Source: Cladopsammia gracilis | Taxonomy: Eukaryota > Cnidaria > Anthozoa > Scleractinia > Dendrophylliidae | DNA: 64,000 nt | NCBI GenBank assembly: GCA_022457155.1 | Contig: JAJGOT010000138.1 | Location: 198,501 to 262,500 of the forward strand | Reading direction: 5' to 3' | In this document: positions 42,745-55,255 of the stretch, piece by piece | Position numbering within the stretch: the first letter of the stretch is position 1 | Layout: each line of letters begins with the position of its first letter | Program-made: the position numbers and the translations under genes | The notes under the pieces: model-generated | Told to the model about the DNA's origin: nothing | What the model saw: only the letters and a program-made list of their open reading frames with translations | The model's database searches: none

Positions 42745-43765
42745 TGATTTCTGTTAACTGTTTAGTATTTCATATGTTGCCTTGTACACTGCTTTGATGT
42801 AGTGGGTTGTATGTCCCTCATCTGCCTAAAAAAGCTTTTAAAAAACAAAACCATGTCAACATTGCTATTTTGTCCTCCAGATATTGAAACCTTTTTAAAT
42901 ATTAAGGCAAACCCTATACATTTTTCTCTCTGTCTCAAATACTTTGTTTTTGTTTTGATTCTCTTTACCTTATGCCCTTGCCCTCTTGTTTGTGGTTTTG
43001 TGGCTGATTTATATACAGGTTAAACAAAATCACAGTTTTGGTATCCTGACAACAATGCAACACTGAACTGTATTTCATATATTATCTTGTACACTGCTTT
43101 TCTGTTCTGTGTTGTATGTCCCTCATCTGCCTGAAAAAGTTTTTTCTAGTCAACATTACTATTTTGCCTTTCAGTTGTTATATACTGTAACTATTATAAG
43201 GACAAACCCTATATTTTTTCACATATTTTGTTTTGTTTTCTTTACCTTATGCCCTAGCCCCCTACCCTCTTATTTTGTAGTTACTCTCTTATACCATACT
43301 TATTGCAATAAGTGCCCTGGGTGCTTATTTATTTTGGGACCTTGAGGTTGGGTGCTCACCATCTTCAAGGTGGATGGCTATTTGAGGGTTGGTGCTTATT
43401 ATTTTTTCAACATTTTCATCCAATGAGGACATTTTTACAGAATAACAAAACAAAGGATAACAAGTATATTTCGCTTCAACCAAATAAAACAATAAAACAA
43501 AACTCAGACTCAGTTTTGATGTCCAGACAGCATTACAGACACCCTCAATCAATGCAACATAAAGCATGTCCACATTGCTAGTCCACATACCGGTAACTAT
43601 TTTGCCCTCCAGTTGTTATAAAATTTCAAATAGAAGAACAAACCCTTACAAAAAAAAATATTATTTCTCTCTGCCCTCATATTTATTGTTTTTGTCTTGT
43701 TTTGTTTTTGTCACCTTATACCCTTGCCCACTACCCTCTTATTTTGTGGTTTTCAAATCTACCTG
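42745..43765. repeat. Three diverged copies of a T-rich repeat, spaced 300-480 bp
   Basis: Copies at about 42760-42995, 43075-43290 and 43560-43750 share TTGTACACTGCTTT, TTGTATGTCCCTCATCTGCC, GTCAACATT(A/G)CTATTTTG, ACAAACCCTATA and the ending CTTTACCTTATGCCC...CCCTCTTATTTTG. The second and third are closest. No protein is credible in any frame. Confidence 0.7.
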
Positions 43766-45284
43766 ACTCTTATATAGAATTTGTGTTAGGGACTAAATGC
43801 AAAATATAGGTCCCCAAGACCACAGTCCAAGTCAAACCAAGATAAGACACACAAAACCAAAGTCCCGGCAAACGTAATCTGTTAATAAACAGAAACAGTC
43901 CCGTAAACAATGGAGATGAGGAAACAGAGCTCAGCAAGACAACAAGGCTGAAGGACCGGGGAGATATACAGTGCATGGAAAAAAGAGTGGAAAGAGTGGG
44001 AAAATGGCATCAATTCATGATCCCAAGGTCACAGAAAGAGCCCCATGAAACAAGCCCCACAAAAACGCCACCCAACAGCTCTGCATATAAGAACAAAATG
44101 CAGTTCCACAAACCCTAGGTATGCGCAGATGCAGAACCCATAACAGAGGACTCAAATGAAACCAGGGAGACATGAAAAAAATGCAAGAAGTGGATTTGAA
44201 AAAGAAAAAAAAACCTGACTATCCCTTCCAGCATCTTTTAATGAAACCTACTGAAAGTATCTTTATAGAGTTAAAGTATAGAAACTGAAAGAAACTACAA
44301 GATGGTAGGGAGATAAAGCAATAATTTTTTATTTCCTGTATTTATTTACTGTCTGTGAGCAAAAAAGGATGTCAATTACAATATCAGTGGAACTTTGTAC
44401 TGAGTAAACCAAAATTAAAAATTTTAAAAATTTTAAGCTGCATGCATTTTATTTCTTTCAATTTTCTCTCACAGATTGAATTCCCCTTTTAATAACCTAA
44501 TTCGTACAAAAAAAAAAAAATAAACCTGAGTAGCTTAATTTTACTCATACATTTCTTTAATACCAGCTTCAAAAGGTACATTCAATATTAGTTTTGTATT
44601 ATCTTTTCAATATTTTTGATGATTTGGATAAATCTTCTTGAATTACATGTTAGTTGCACTGCAAGCTGTTTGGCTTTGATCATTTCCTGTAGTAGAACAG
44701 GGTTAATATTTTTGGAGTTCTTTTTTTTTTGTTAGTGCATCTTTTTCCTTTCCTCTTTTTTTGTCTTTTTGTTTTGTTGTCCTAAACAGAGTGAGGGTTT
44801 GTGTCTTAGTGAAGATAATTAACATTAACATATATATATGCGACTATGCTAGGACAATGAATCTAGTAGTGAGCTCGGCACTATTATAAGATTTGAACCA
44901 TGTCCTTCAATACCATGAACCATGTCCTTAGCTAACTATTAAAAATTAAAATGAAAGTAACTAAAAAGATAAATAAAATATTTACATTGTGCGCAAATTA
45001 AAGTCGGGCCGACAATAAGAATTGATTGAAATACTTGGGTTTTTTGTTCTAATAATTTTTTTTAACTACTTATTAACCTAACTGATCTAGCATCTTTGGG
45101 TATCTTGGACCACACTTGTTCCAAAATAAACTGAAGCTGTGTGTATTTGGTATCTTTTGGCAAAAAGTGGATAGAAAGAAAGGTGAACCATATGTGCTTT
45201 AAGTGTTGGCCCTATTTATTTAGTGGCTCGTTTGCATCGGCTGTGGACGAAAGGATCAAGAAATACTTTGAAGTGCCACAGTTG
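43766..45284. other. No gene seen
   Basis: A purine/A-rich block (43790-44170) without a frame, homopolymer A and T runs near 44508 and 44722, and a short (TA)n at 44830 are the only structure visible. Confidence 0.4.
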
Positions 45285-45385
45285 TACTTGCGCTTATGAA
45301 TGAATAAATGAATGAACTTTATTAACGTGTCTAAAATGTGTCTAGCAGAGGGAAATCCTCCTGCTAATAGGGGACACCTAACTAA
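45285..45385. repeat. Possible non-LTR element 3' tail
   Basis: GAATGAATAAATGAATGAAC followed by TTTATTAACGTGTCTAAAATG and GCAGAGGGAAATCCTCCTGC. The (TGAA)n-type microsatellite beside a short hairpin-bearing stretch is typical of the 3' end of some LINEs and SINEs. This is a guess by appearance. Confidence 0.35.
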
Positions 45386-46277
45386 CAATTAAAAAAGGTA
45401 ACCATGAGATAACTATGTAATAACAATATAAAAAAATAATATTAACTGTGACACTTATACATCACTTATATACATAAAATGACTACGAAACCTATGCACA
45501 ACAAGAACTATACGAGTAGTGAAATCAGGCTTAAAAAAATAAAAGGGTCTAGATGTTCATCTGGTTTACTATCCAAATCAGCCTAACAAGAGCCTCCCAT
45601 AAGATAAGAAATTGAGCCTTGAATGGCACTGCATTAATGTATTAATTAATTAATGCTCAATGCGGGAAAATAATTATTACGTGGTACCTTCTAGAGTTCA
45701 CACGAACCATACTCATATTTAAATATGGTATTCAAGAGGTTTTATTTGGTTTTGTGTCCAAGACGATAGCGTATAATGCTACCTGAAACACGTTTCAGTA
45801 TTTGGTTAGTGTGAGTGAGACACTCGGAAAATCAAAGAGTTGTGGCAGATTGAAAATCAATTAGTTGCTATCTCTTGATGACCTTAAAATTGCTTTGTCA
45901 AGTGATATGACGTCATTTAATGGTCATTTTTATCTCGTATTAGCTAAAGGTATATGTACAAGCTAGAAATAACAGATAAATATTAAATGCTACAAGCTTT
46001 AAAATAACTGTATTATAGACAATGAATTGTAAATAATGATAATTTGGTGCAAAAATAGCAGACAATTAGATACTTGAACGAAACAGGAAATTGTGCTACA
46101 ATAGTTGTCACAAAGTCATAGAGATTAGAAGTAATACTGATGTAACAGAACAGGTTGAATTACAGATTTCACAATAATGCTTATAGACAAATGAATGAAA
46201 CAGTAAATTATGGAAACCTTGATTGCAAATGGAAAAATAGAATCAAAATGGATTAGGAATTGTGGCGACAATTACAA
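45386..46277. other. No gene seen
   Basis: AT-rich sequence with no long frame and no clear repeat. Confidence 0.4.
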
Positions 46278-46670
46278 CTAACAACATGGAAATAAGGTCT
46301 TGTCACCTTTTTCATTCGACGTGAAACTGCAGGCTTTCCTGTGTTTGGGAAGCTCCGTCTTTTTTAGAAAGCTCAGACAATTACTGCATGGAATATAGTC
46401 GTCTGGGTTAACTTCCTCGTCTTCCCTCGGTCTCCTTTTCACTAGGAGCTCTCCATGTTTGGATTCCAAAACACGTAAATTGTGATTGTAGTTAGCCTCC
46501 ATTCGCAATTTGTCCAACACTTTTTTGCGTTCTTTGGAATCAGGCCTGTAGGAGTAGGCTTCTTTGATTTCTTTCATGTTTGCATGTGTCTGTTTGTAGT
46601 GTCGGGTGACGTTTAAATACAATTTTCCGCTTGTCATAACGTTGTTCGCCGTTCTCTCCCCTAGCACATG
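46278..46670 (-). CDS. Zinc-finger-like domain protein, C-terminal exon (family unknown to me)
   Basis: The minus strand reads NVTRHYKQTHANMKEIKEAY, a basic stretch with KKVLDKLRMEANYNHNLRVL and LLVKRRP, then CSNCLSFLKKTELPKHRKAC, a C-x2-C...H-x4-C arrangement like a degenerate zinc finger, and ends LFPCC. The first part (RHYKQTH) may be half of another finger. A second copy of the domain lies upstream on the same strand, broken into 61277-61162 and 54773-54685. The stop is at 46278. I cannot name the family; host or mobile origin is open. Confidence 0.5.
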   Translation of the reverse strand, partial: HVLGERTANNVMTSGKLYLNVTRHYKQTHANMKEIKEAYSYRPDSKERKKVLDKLRMEANYNHNLRVLESKHGELLVKRRPREDEEVNPDDYIPCSNCLSFLKKTELPKHRKACSFTSNEKGDKTLFPCC

Positions 46671-46724
46671 GGTTTCCCCCTCTATAAATACTAACCCCTA
46701 GCAAGTGAGAGGGGGGCGTTGGGG

Positions 46725-46840
46725 TCTATTAGAAACCGAAAAACTGGACAAAAAATCCTCCAAAACCGAAAAACCGCCATGAATTTTTATTAAAACCGAA
46801 ACCGAAAACAAAAACCATCAAAACCGAAAAATTTACACAC
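46725..46840. repeat. Left subterminal AAACCGAAAA cluster
   Basis: About seven copies of AAACCGAAA(A) within 115 bp. The same motif in the same orientation recurs at least twelve times at 54490-54660, next to the other end, so they are subterminal repeats of the kind a transposase binds. Confidence 0.75.
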
Positions 46841-47249
46841 TCCCAATTGGTGACATGTGGAGCATATAGTATTTGTAGATGCTATAGTCGTGTATCTGGC
46901 ATGTCTTCTACTCTCTGTTTAAATTAGGAGAATTCAGAAAATCCTCCAATGAAACGCAAAATAGGACATTGGGGGAAATTTGCTATCACACAAAACATGT
47001 TATCCTATAGCACTGAAAATCTCCATCGAAAATCCAGAATTCCACATCGCAGTTTTAAAACCTTAGACCTGAATTTGGAGACGGGATGAAAATGTCGAAT
47101 GAATCATTGGTCTTCGTTCTTCGTGTTATAGGTTGTCTTATTTGACACAAACGCCATTACGATGGTACAACGGCACAGTTCTAGTCGTTATACCAATTTA
47201 TCATGTGTCAGAGTAGTAGTGGTAAAATAAAAGTATATGACTTACTTTT

Positions 47250-50200
47250 TTAAAATAACAGTCGATTATTAAATCTCACGGCCCTTCCATACCGCGACCT
47301 TGCCCCAAATAGAAAATTAGATGTTCCCAATTCATCTTGTTGGTCTTGTGAATTGTTGTTGTTGGTACTGATTTCAACATCTTCGTCACTGCTTTCATCG
47401 AATTCGTTTTGACTTTCATCTGAGTGACCTGAGTCATCGGCTTCTTCACACGCTTCATCCTCGTTCCGATCTTCATTTTCGTGAAACCCGAAGTTCAAAT
47501 GGACTTTATCACCAACTTCAAGGTGGCGTTGATAAAGAAATTCTGGCAATGTCCCGTGTTTAGCCATTGTCGTTTCTTGCCGCACTGTCCTTTGTCTTAC
47601 TGCTGCACCATATGCTGAGGCCCAGTTGCGTAAGATGTCACAGTCATTTGAAGAAAGGTATACCACGGGTAGAGGTGTCATCAAGGGCACATTTTCAAGG
47701 CACACCGTTGTGTTGGGCTTTGGGTACCAGGACCTTCCACTGGTGTGATAATATGCAGCCCAGTGTGCAGCACGTTTGACACTCTCCTTCATAGTTGCAC
47801 CGAACGACCTGGCATATTCAAGCTTGGACATGTTCGCTTTCTTGGAGTGGACAGTGGCATGTCAATTTTCGACGTCTAGTGTCATACAGCTTAAGAGATT
47901 AAGAGCTTGGTAGTCATACTCTCCTAGAATATTCGCTAGTCTTTGAAGACCCCATTCCATTAACTGAACAGAGTTAACTGTTTTTGCAGAGACATGACCT
48001 TGAGGACCATTCAGTGCGCCAGTGATGCTATTCTCGGCACGTATCTGATATGCATGCTCTTCAAGGATAGTTTTGCAATGGCGAACTAAATCGATGGCTT
48101 CTTCCGCTGTCTTCGTCTCATACGAAGCGCCCTTGTTATGGACAGAGAATGCTTCGTAGATTGCACCAATTGCCCTGAGGAACTTTGCGCAGTGGTTCAT
48201 TCTGCTCAGTAGTTTGATACTGTTTGTTTGAGCATCACACACATACACTACGCTGTCAAATTCGGTGGCGATTCCCATCGGTTGCTTAAAACAGCAGGTT
48301 GTCACTGGTCCGTCTAAGGAGCCCTCTTTTTGACCAGCGAAAACCTCCACATCTCCAGTTGATCGCAATCCCCAAATTGAGCAACTTTTCTGATTGGTGA
48401 AGAGTAGGTCAGGACCAAATTTAGTTAGAATGCAGGGATCGTTTGAAGCATCATGAATGAGGGAATGTTGTCTTGTTGACAAATCTAACCTACTTATGCC
48501 AAGTTGGCTAGACAAGAAGAGGCAGCTTTCATTGATGCACATGCTATGTACCTGTCCCCAGCCTTCATCGTACGACACGATAACATGCTCTTCAATACAC
48601 TCAAGCCCAACACCGTTACTCTGCAGGATTAATTGCACAATCTCTCGGTCACCAACAGAATTCTTAGCTGCATACAATAGTGTTTTGTCCACACAAACCA
48701 TTGACTCAAACGATGGTTGGCTATCATTTTCTGGGAAAATAATGTCTTCTATATCCATCGAAAGACCTTCATACTTCTGCTCAGTTTTCTCGAGGTAGCC
48801 TTCTATGCGACTCTTAATCTCTTGCACAGTTCCCAAGGGGCTAACTTTCAGCTGATCAGCAATCTTTACAAGCTCGCCTTTCCTCTTCCTTTCAATGTTA
48901 TTGCAATAGCATTGGGCAACACTTCTACTGCCTTGAGTGGGCCACCTTCACAGGCAAGGAATGCTGTGCCATGGGAATAATGGACTTCTTTCGCCTTTGT
49001 GCCTTTTTTAATTGAGACGATTTTATCAACTGGACTGTGCAATCGAGCCTTATACAATGTTGATGTATTCGACTTCGCATCTAACACAAGAAAGAGAATC
49101 CAATCATAATTTGCACAGGTAATACTTATAGGTGATGGAAGCATCCCCATGCGATTTTCTTGGGTAAACTTGTCCAGTTCTGGGATAATAGTGTGGCTGA
49201 CGTATCCGATTTTGGTCAGTTCTTCAATCAGACTTTTCTTGCTTAGTTCAAGAACGGCAGACGGGTCTTGTAGATCCTTGTTCTTCACGTGATCGTTCTT
49301 GGGAATCAATTTTCGAAACACTTTTTTAGTTGTGTTGTCCGACCTGTTTCGCAGAGTTCTTAGTTGAGAGAGGTTGGATCTTTCGTTCCCACACTTCAGC
49401 CACCAATTTGAAAATGATGCTTTCATGCTTTTGCCTACATGCAGGCAGTCAGGCAAAATCGAGAGGAGCGACAAATACGGATCTATTTGCCCATTCTCAA
49501 TCTTAGACTTGAAAGTCTCAAACGCTGACTTGTTACCCTGCTCACAATCTGTCGATAGAACTAAGACAACCATACATCTACAAACGATTTCATTATCAAG
49601 GCAATGATTACAGCATCTCAAGGATGGGATGTAGCTGATATGGCCCTTTTCCTGACATTGTTCACAGACAGCTTTGCTCTCATAGCAAGCTTTACAGAAG
49701 CTTTCACATCTTACGCTATATAATTTCAAAATATTTCGCTGGCTTGGTGTGCGGCTTTGGCATGCCTCGCATACCTGATCTGTCTTGATATGAGTCAAAT
49801 TCTTTCGCCATCGCTTCTCCGGTTTTTCCTTTCTTAGTTGCGTAATCCACTGCACAAGGTAAACTAAATTTGTTGTCTAAGGTTGTTAACGATGAAACGA
49901 TGGCCTCTGTAATCATGTTTTCACGAAGGTCATCAGCGGACGGATCAGTGTTCTCTTTGACATACGCAAGATCAACTTTAAATTTTAATCCAACATTTTC
50001 TTTTTAATGCGCGAATCAAATTCTATCGCAGGTTTCAGCGACGTTCCGTCATTTGCAAGGACGCACGGTGTCGCTTCTAAGTTATCCGTTTAAAGAAGAG
50101 CAGTCTCACTGCCGTCCTTTACAAGTTCGATTAAAGCTAGGGACAACGCCTTTATTACACTGGGATCTGGCGTATATCCAGCCTGATACTTTCTACAAAC

Positions 50201-53200
50201 TGATTCCGATGGTCCACCAAGATGCATTTTCTTTTCCATTGTCCTGTGGCTGTCCCTGCCATCGCCAAGGTTCATAGGACCTCTAATGAAGCAGGCCGTA
50301 GCCTTACCACCAAGGTATGTAATCGTGTTAAAGAATTCAATTACCTTGCGGTCGTATGCATGAAAGGAGTCGTACATTATCTGTACGACATCATTCATAA
50401 ACTTGTAAAAAATTCTGTTCTTCTGAATTTTTCCTCTTTTAATAAGTTCGTTAAGCTTTACGCATAAGCTATCTGCTTGGTCAATGCCGACGTAAAAAGT
50501 GTTTAAATCATCTTCATCAACATCACTGTCACACGCTTTTTCATCGCAAGAGCAAGAACACACTTCTAATACATCATCTTCATCCAAATCTGATTCTACT
50601 TCAAAGCCTTTTGAATGGTCTTCACTTGAGTTGCTTTTGTTATCGGAATCAGAGAGGACAGGATCCTCATTACCACTACTCGACTGAGGTGATCTATGGG
50701 ACGTAACAAATTAAGTATGATTACTCAAGTGTAGAATGCCTTATCGGTGTTATGTGACCCTATATTCGAAAAGCTGGTAATTAACTTATAAAAGATAAAT
50801 TGAAGGTTTTGAAATTCCCCAAAACAATTTGGATGGAGTCTATAATGGTGTTACATGAAATGGTGACTCAAAAGGATTAAGGGAATTAGAACTTTCCGAC
50901 TTTTATTGAGTAATACTTACAGATTACAGTTTATAGAAATACAACTCGTAAAGAATACAGTTTGTTATGATAATCATCAAGAGTATTTTTAGGTCTTTTA
51001 AAAGGAAATCGTATTTACGTTTCACAATCTGAATCATGAAGGTCTGAGTCGATTGTATTAGGACCTTCCGAGCGTTTCTGATGTTCTGCCTTTTTTTCCT
51101 GAGTCTCTTGTTCAGATGGCCCCGCAGTCTCCTTGCGCCTTTTCATACCAGTGAGATAACCTGTGATGGTCGACTGACTTTTTTCACCCGTGTCACCTCG
51201 TTTTTGTTGTCGAGCCTTGCATTTGGAGAAGTGCTCTAACAATAAGGAAATAATAATAATATTATTAATAGTAATAAAAATTAATGTCTGTCTCCTTGAA
51301 TATTCCTAGCAGTTGGAATCATAACATAAAGTTACGTCGGTCAAAGTTAGACAATCTTCCAGCATGGCTGGCATCACAACGAAGCTGAATGTTAGTTTTA
51401 CAAGACCCACATCTAATTTTCCATGGCCAATAAAGAAGTTTACCGCCGACTTTCACATGGGTGTGGCTTTGACACCTCACAATCACACTCATTTCTTGAT
51501 GCAAGATCTGAAAGTGTAATGACAGTATTAGTGTCCAAGTTAAAAGTCCAAGTCCAAGGAAAAGTCCAAGGAAACCTCTTTTCGATTTGCTGCTCTCATT
51601 AGCAGAACTTTGGAAACAATTAATAAGCGTGCTTCAAAATAAATAATATTAATAACGCAATCGATCTTCACCTCAAAGACCTCTGATTTATTACAAACTC
51701 CCTGAAATATTTTTGGCTTGAATTTAGAAAAACAACCTACCTTTGTTTAGTTTTTCCTTCTCCTCCTCTTTTAAGGTGAATGTGCTCTCGTCTTTTTTAT
51801 GTTTGTTTGCTCTTTCGTCGTTTCAACTTCATTTGATGTGATGGTGGAACTAGAGCTCGAGTCAGCAGCTGTTATTACGATCGTTGGACATTTTTTCCCA
51901 AACGTTGTCTTGATTGGGTACACAACAACTTAAACGAAAACAAAAAAGATGATACATGTATCATCGAAATAATTTTGCAAGGGAGAAGTGATGCGGGTTA
52001 GACATGGAACTCACTTGCTAATCTTTATACACAATGACGTTATTCATAAAGACGACAGTTTTAAATACTTTTGCTTACTTTGCAGTCTGTCCTTTCCACT
52101 GACTATTTCTGGCAGTTCCAGTGCCAACTGATGATCTGTTTCGATGGCTATACGTTCCATTCGACCACTGTTTTTTGTCTCTGTTGATTAGATTAATTCC
52201 TTAATTCAACATCGAGGGTCTCTTTTCGTTTTTTAAAGAATAGGTATGTGTTGCAGTTATTATAATTTTTCGGTTAAATTTTATTTTTCCTTTGTTTCAA
52301 ATTCATTACCATACCCAAAACAAATGAAAAATCAACTTTTTTTTTTACCAGGAATAAAAAAAATTGGCTGCAACATATACATATTTCCCAATAATTTTAC
52401 ACGTACAGAAATTATGTGCTTGCTTGTTTCCTTTAATTTTATAATCGATTTCCTTGTCTCAATGAGTCTCGATCAAGCCAACCTTAGGTCTATTGATTTC
52501 TTCGTCTTTTTTTGTATAAATTATATAACCAGCATGGCATTGTGTAGGGCGTTTACCTATTGAGCGAACAAATGAACAAACGGACGATCTTGAAGACCCT
52601 TCGAACTGATACTTAATTTTCATAACGTCATTGCCTAGAAAATTAACTGGGAATAACACACCTGTTAAGTTGGACTCCAATTGTGTCACCCAGTCCTAAA
52701 TTCTTTGCGGTTTCCCGTAGACCAGCAAATTCACTGTGAAAGACAATGGAAGCACTAACATTACAAAAATAGGGCCCCTCTGGGGTCGTGTGTTCTGCTG
52801 ATATAGCGTGAATTGTGCAGCATACGAACAAATGCTCTTTGACAAACGACTTGAGTGCAATTTTCTGGTGAGCAGATGTACTGTACTGGCAGGAATGCTG
52901 GGGTTGGAGGGGGGTACTTAGGTATATTTTGGGAGGGTATGTGCCGCCCTGGTCTCCAAATTTGGTCCCCGTTTTAGAAAGAATTTGCACTCAAAATGAT
53001 ACCCCGTTCTAGAAACAGGTCAATTTTTAATACCCCATTCTAGAAAAAAATGGCTGCTGATAATCTGAAGCTTTCGTGCGTTCAAAATATTATACCCTGT
53101 TCTAGGAAATGTCTTTAAAATTGATACCCCGTTCTAGATCAGGAGTCCCAAAATCACGACCCAGTTGGGCGGCACATACCCGTATAGGTATTGGGGGAGT

Positions 53201-54283
53201 ACCCTCCACCCCCCTCCCCGGGTTTAAACTATCCATCAAACTCAGTCGAGTGGTAACGCAGGTAACGATACCGTCAACTCGTCAGCTGCGGTCTCGGCTC
53301 CCTTCTTCAATGCTTTCTTCATAGGCTCGACAGCCTAAATTCGACTAAAATTAAATTCTACTGACAGATAAATTCTAAAATCTTGATCGCTTACTCTTAA
53401 GCCGTAATTCAGTCTTTAATTGAAGTGAATCGATGGATTATATTCCCAAATTACATTGACAAAAATAGCTCGTCCGAAAGCATAAGTTCGCTGACTACAT
53501 CAGCAGAACACAACGATTTTAAGCAAATAGCATTACTAAGGAAATTTTATGAAAGGAAAAACCACGAGATTTTTTGGCAAGGACAAACTTGATTCGATTG
53601 AGTCTGTTAGCATTTGCTCAAAGACCTCACAAAGAATACTGGACAAACTTGACTGGCACAAAATGCGTTAAAAGATCCACAAAGGTTTTCAATTCGGGTT
53701 TCAATTACAAAAGGAAAGTTTGTTTGGCCAGGAAACCTGTTTTATAGAGTAGAATTCAAATGCGTTTTGTCCTTTCTTAAAAAAATTAACTTACATTGAA
53801 GCGCTTTTCATTTTGTGCTTTTCGTTGCTCTCAAAGCTTATCAAAGTCATTTTAGTGGGCTTTCGATGGGCGATCCTGGACAGTTAAATAAAGGCATCTT
53901 ATAGCTTAGGCTGCACGTGTTTTGTATTGACTGAATTGCCAGTTTTAAGTTTACTAGGTCGTTTGGATTTAATCTCAGCGCATTAATTACGTCTTCCTAT
54001 ATGCCTCTATTGTCCTGAACCAAAGGGTCCTAATGATCAACAAGGATTTTTCATGGTCGAGTTTATTTTTATCGTAATGTAAACTTAATCATGATCTAAA
54101 ACGTTTTACTTACCAAACACTGTTCTTTAGCTTCAGCAGGCTTTTCTCCTCCCTCTTCACCTTACACCTAAATTTATTTTTCTTTCTAAAATTCTCTCCG
54201 CCTTTCCCCTCTTCATAAAAAAACGTGACACAGTCCACAATCACCTCATCCGTCACAGGCTCGTTGGCAGCCATATCTGACAT
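47250..54283 (-). pseudogene. Giant spliced gene of the 8-kb element: zinc fingers and NHL-like region
   Basis: Exon 1 is 54283-54114 (MSDMAANEPVTDEVIVDCV; donor GGTAAGT). Later exons include 52864-52662 (VKEHLFVCCTIHAISAEHTT), about 51930-51745, 51504-51350 (KIRCGSCKTNIQLRC), 51242-51010 (LEHFSKCKARQQK) and a long last block from about 50692. That block has KVIEFFNTITYLGG, IEFDSRIKK, MITEAIVSSLTTLDN, a Cys-rich region (CEACQ, CESFCKACYES, CEQCQEKGH, CCNHCLDNE), STDCEQGNKSAFETF, LPDCLHVGKSMKASFSNWW, a beta-propeller-like part (GSLDGPVTTCCFKQPMGIAT) and the end YARSFGATMKESVKRAAHWA...MAKHGTLPEF with an acidic tail. Stops and shifts occur at 50090, about 50010, 49855, 48850 and 47845. By position it should be the transposase gene. 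Confidence 0.65.
52890..53225. mobile_element. MITE with repeated TACCCCGTTCTAGA motif
   Basis: Inverted ends GGGTATGTGCCGCCC (52935) and GGGCGGCACATACCC (53165), with outer GGAGGGGGGTACT / AGTACCCTCCACCCCCCTCC arms. Between them ATACCCCGTTCTAGA-type units occur four or five times. It lies in an intron of the giant gene. Confidence 0.8.
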
Positions 54284-54489
54284 AGAAACCTGAGCATTAA
54301 GGACTCTAAGTTATCCTCAGTGAAAGGGTCAAAGTCCCAGGCGTTTTCCAAACATGCAACCACCAGGTGCGCACACAGGACCACGCAGAAGTTATTTTGT
54401 CACGCATTCCTCTCAATTACGTCTGGGTAGCAGAGGCATGTGTATGCAGTTGAGGCGCAAATTCGCGAAGAGAAAGCGTTAACCAAATT

Positions 54490-54660
54490 GGAAAAACCGA
54501 AAACCACCTCGGATACCAAATCCGAAAAACCGCTTGTATTTCTGCCGAAAACCGAAAACCGAATGCTAAAAAAGAGTAAAACCGCAAACCGGAACAGAAG
54601 GAAATGGGTGCAAAAACTGAAAAACCGACCTAAAAAATGGCCAAAACCGAGAAACCGAAA
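54490..54660. repeat. Right subterminal AAACCGAAAA cluster
   Basis: At least twelve copies of AAACCG(A)AAA variants within 170 bp, in the same orientation as the left cluster. Confidence 0.75.
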
Positions 54661-54684
54661 ATCCCAACGCCCCCCTCAAGTGAG

Positions 54685-54773
54685 TTCCCCCCCCCTATGG
54701 ATGCTAACCCCTAGCAAATGGGCTTTACTGTGCTTGCGAAGCTCCGTCTTTTTTAGAAAGCCCAGACAATTAC
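54685..54773 (-). pseudogene. Zinc-finger-like domain, C-terminal piece between two insertions
   Basis: The minus strand reads CSNCLGFLKKTELRKHSKAH, matching residues of the domain at 46278-46670, then runs into a tandem repeat of about 41 bp (TTGCTAGGGGTTAGC...). Its continuation lies at 61162-61277, beyond the pogo-like element, and a further repeat unit lies at 46671-46709, beyond the 8-kb element. Confidence 0.75.
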
Positions 54774-55255
54774 TACAGTATGTTGCCCTTATTCCAGACA
54801 CTTTTTGTTCTTTTTGCTATTTCTTACGTTGTAATAACAGAAGCAAGCTGAAACTTTCTCACCATATACCTTCTTCTATACGTTACCTTGTACTGAAGTG
54901 TCACCGACTGAACTGCTTTATTTTCGTCGTTATTTGCGAAAATGCGAGTCAAGTTAAGTGCCCTAATTCCGGACAGGTTGCCCTAATTCCGGACGATCGC
55001 AATACGATTGTTTTCTTCGTTTTCTTGGCATTATTCGTCTCCGTAATGAGAAAAAATATATAAAATACATACCATAAGATAACGCATATGAGAAATATTC
55101 ATTTTTTTCAAACTAAATTGTTAATTCCCCCAGTTTAACGAGGTCGTTCGTCGGCGAGTTCGTCGGCGCAGAAAATAGAGTAAAAACAAGACGGCAGACG
55201 AGAAGGACTGGTGACAGAAAGAGCACTGCACTATTATGTTGGCTAAATAATATTT

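Larger units (their letters stand above)
46710..54676. mobile_element. 8-kb DNA element with 8-bp target duplication and one giant gene
   Basis: CAAGTGAG flanks both sides (46702-46709, 54677-54684). The ends are inverted (AGGGGGGCGTTGGGG at the left, CCCAACGCCCCCCT at the right) and the pre-insertion sequence can be read across the flanks. Inside the ends are clusters of AAACCGAAAA. The only gene inside is the large minus-strand gene at 47250-54283. An 8-bp duplication is typical of hAT, P and Zisupton-type elements, but I recognise no transposase of those families. A nested MITE lies at 52890-53225. The element is inserted in short tandem repeats of the zinc-finger-like gene. Confidence 0.8.

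Noticed and set aside
42760..43750. CRISPR-like array
   Set aside because: Three diverged long units with uneven spacing are dispersed repeats; no short identical repeats with unique spacers occur in this animal-type sequence.
52246..52563. Plus-strand frame of 105 codons with hydrophobic stretches
   Set aside because: Composition reflects T-rich intron sequence of the giant minus-strand gene.
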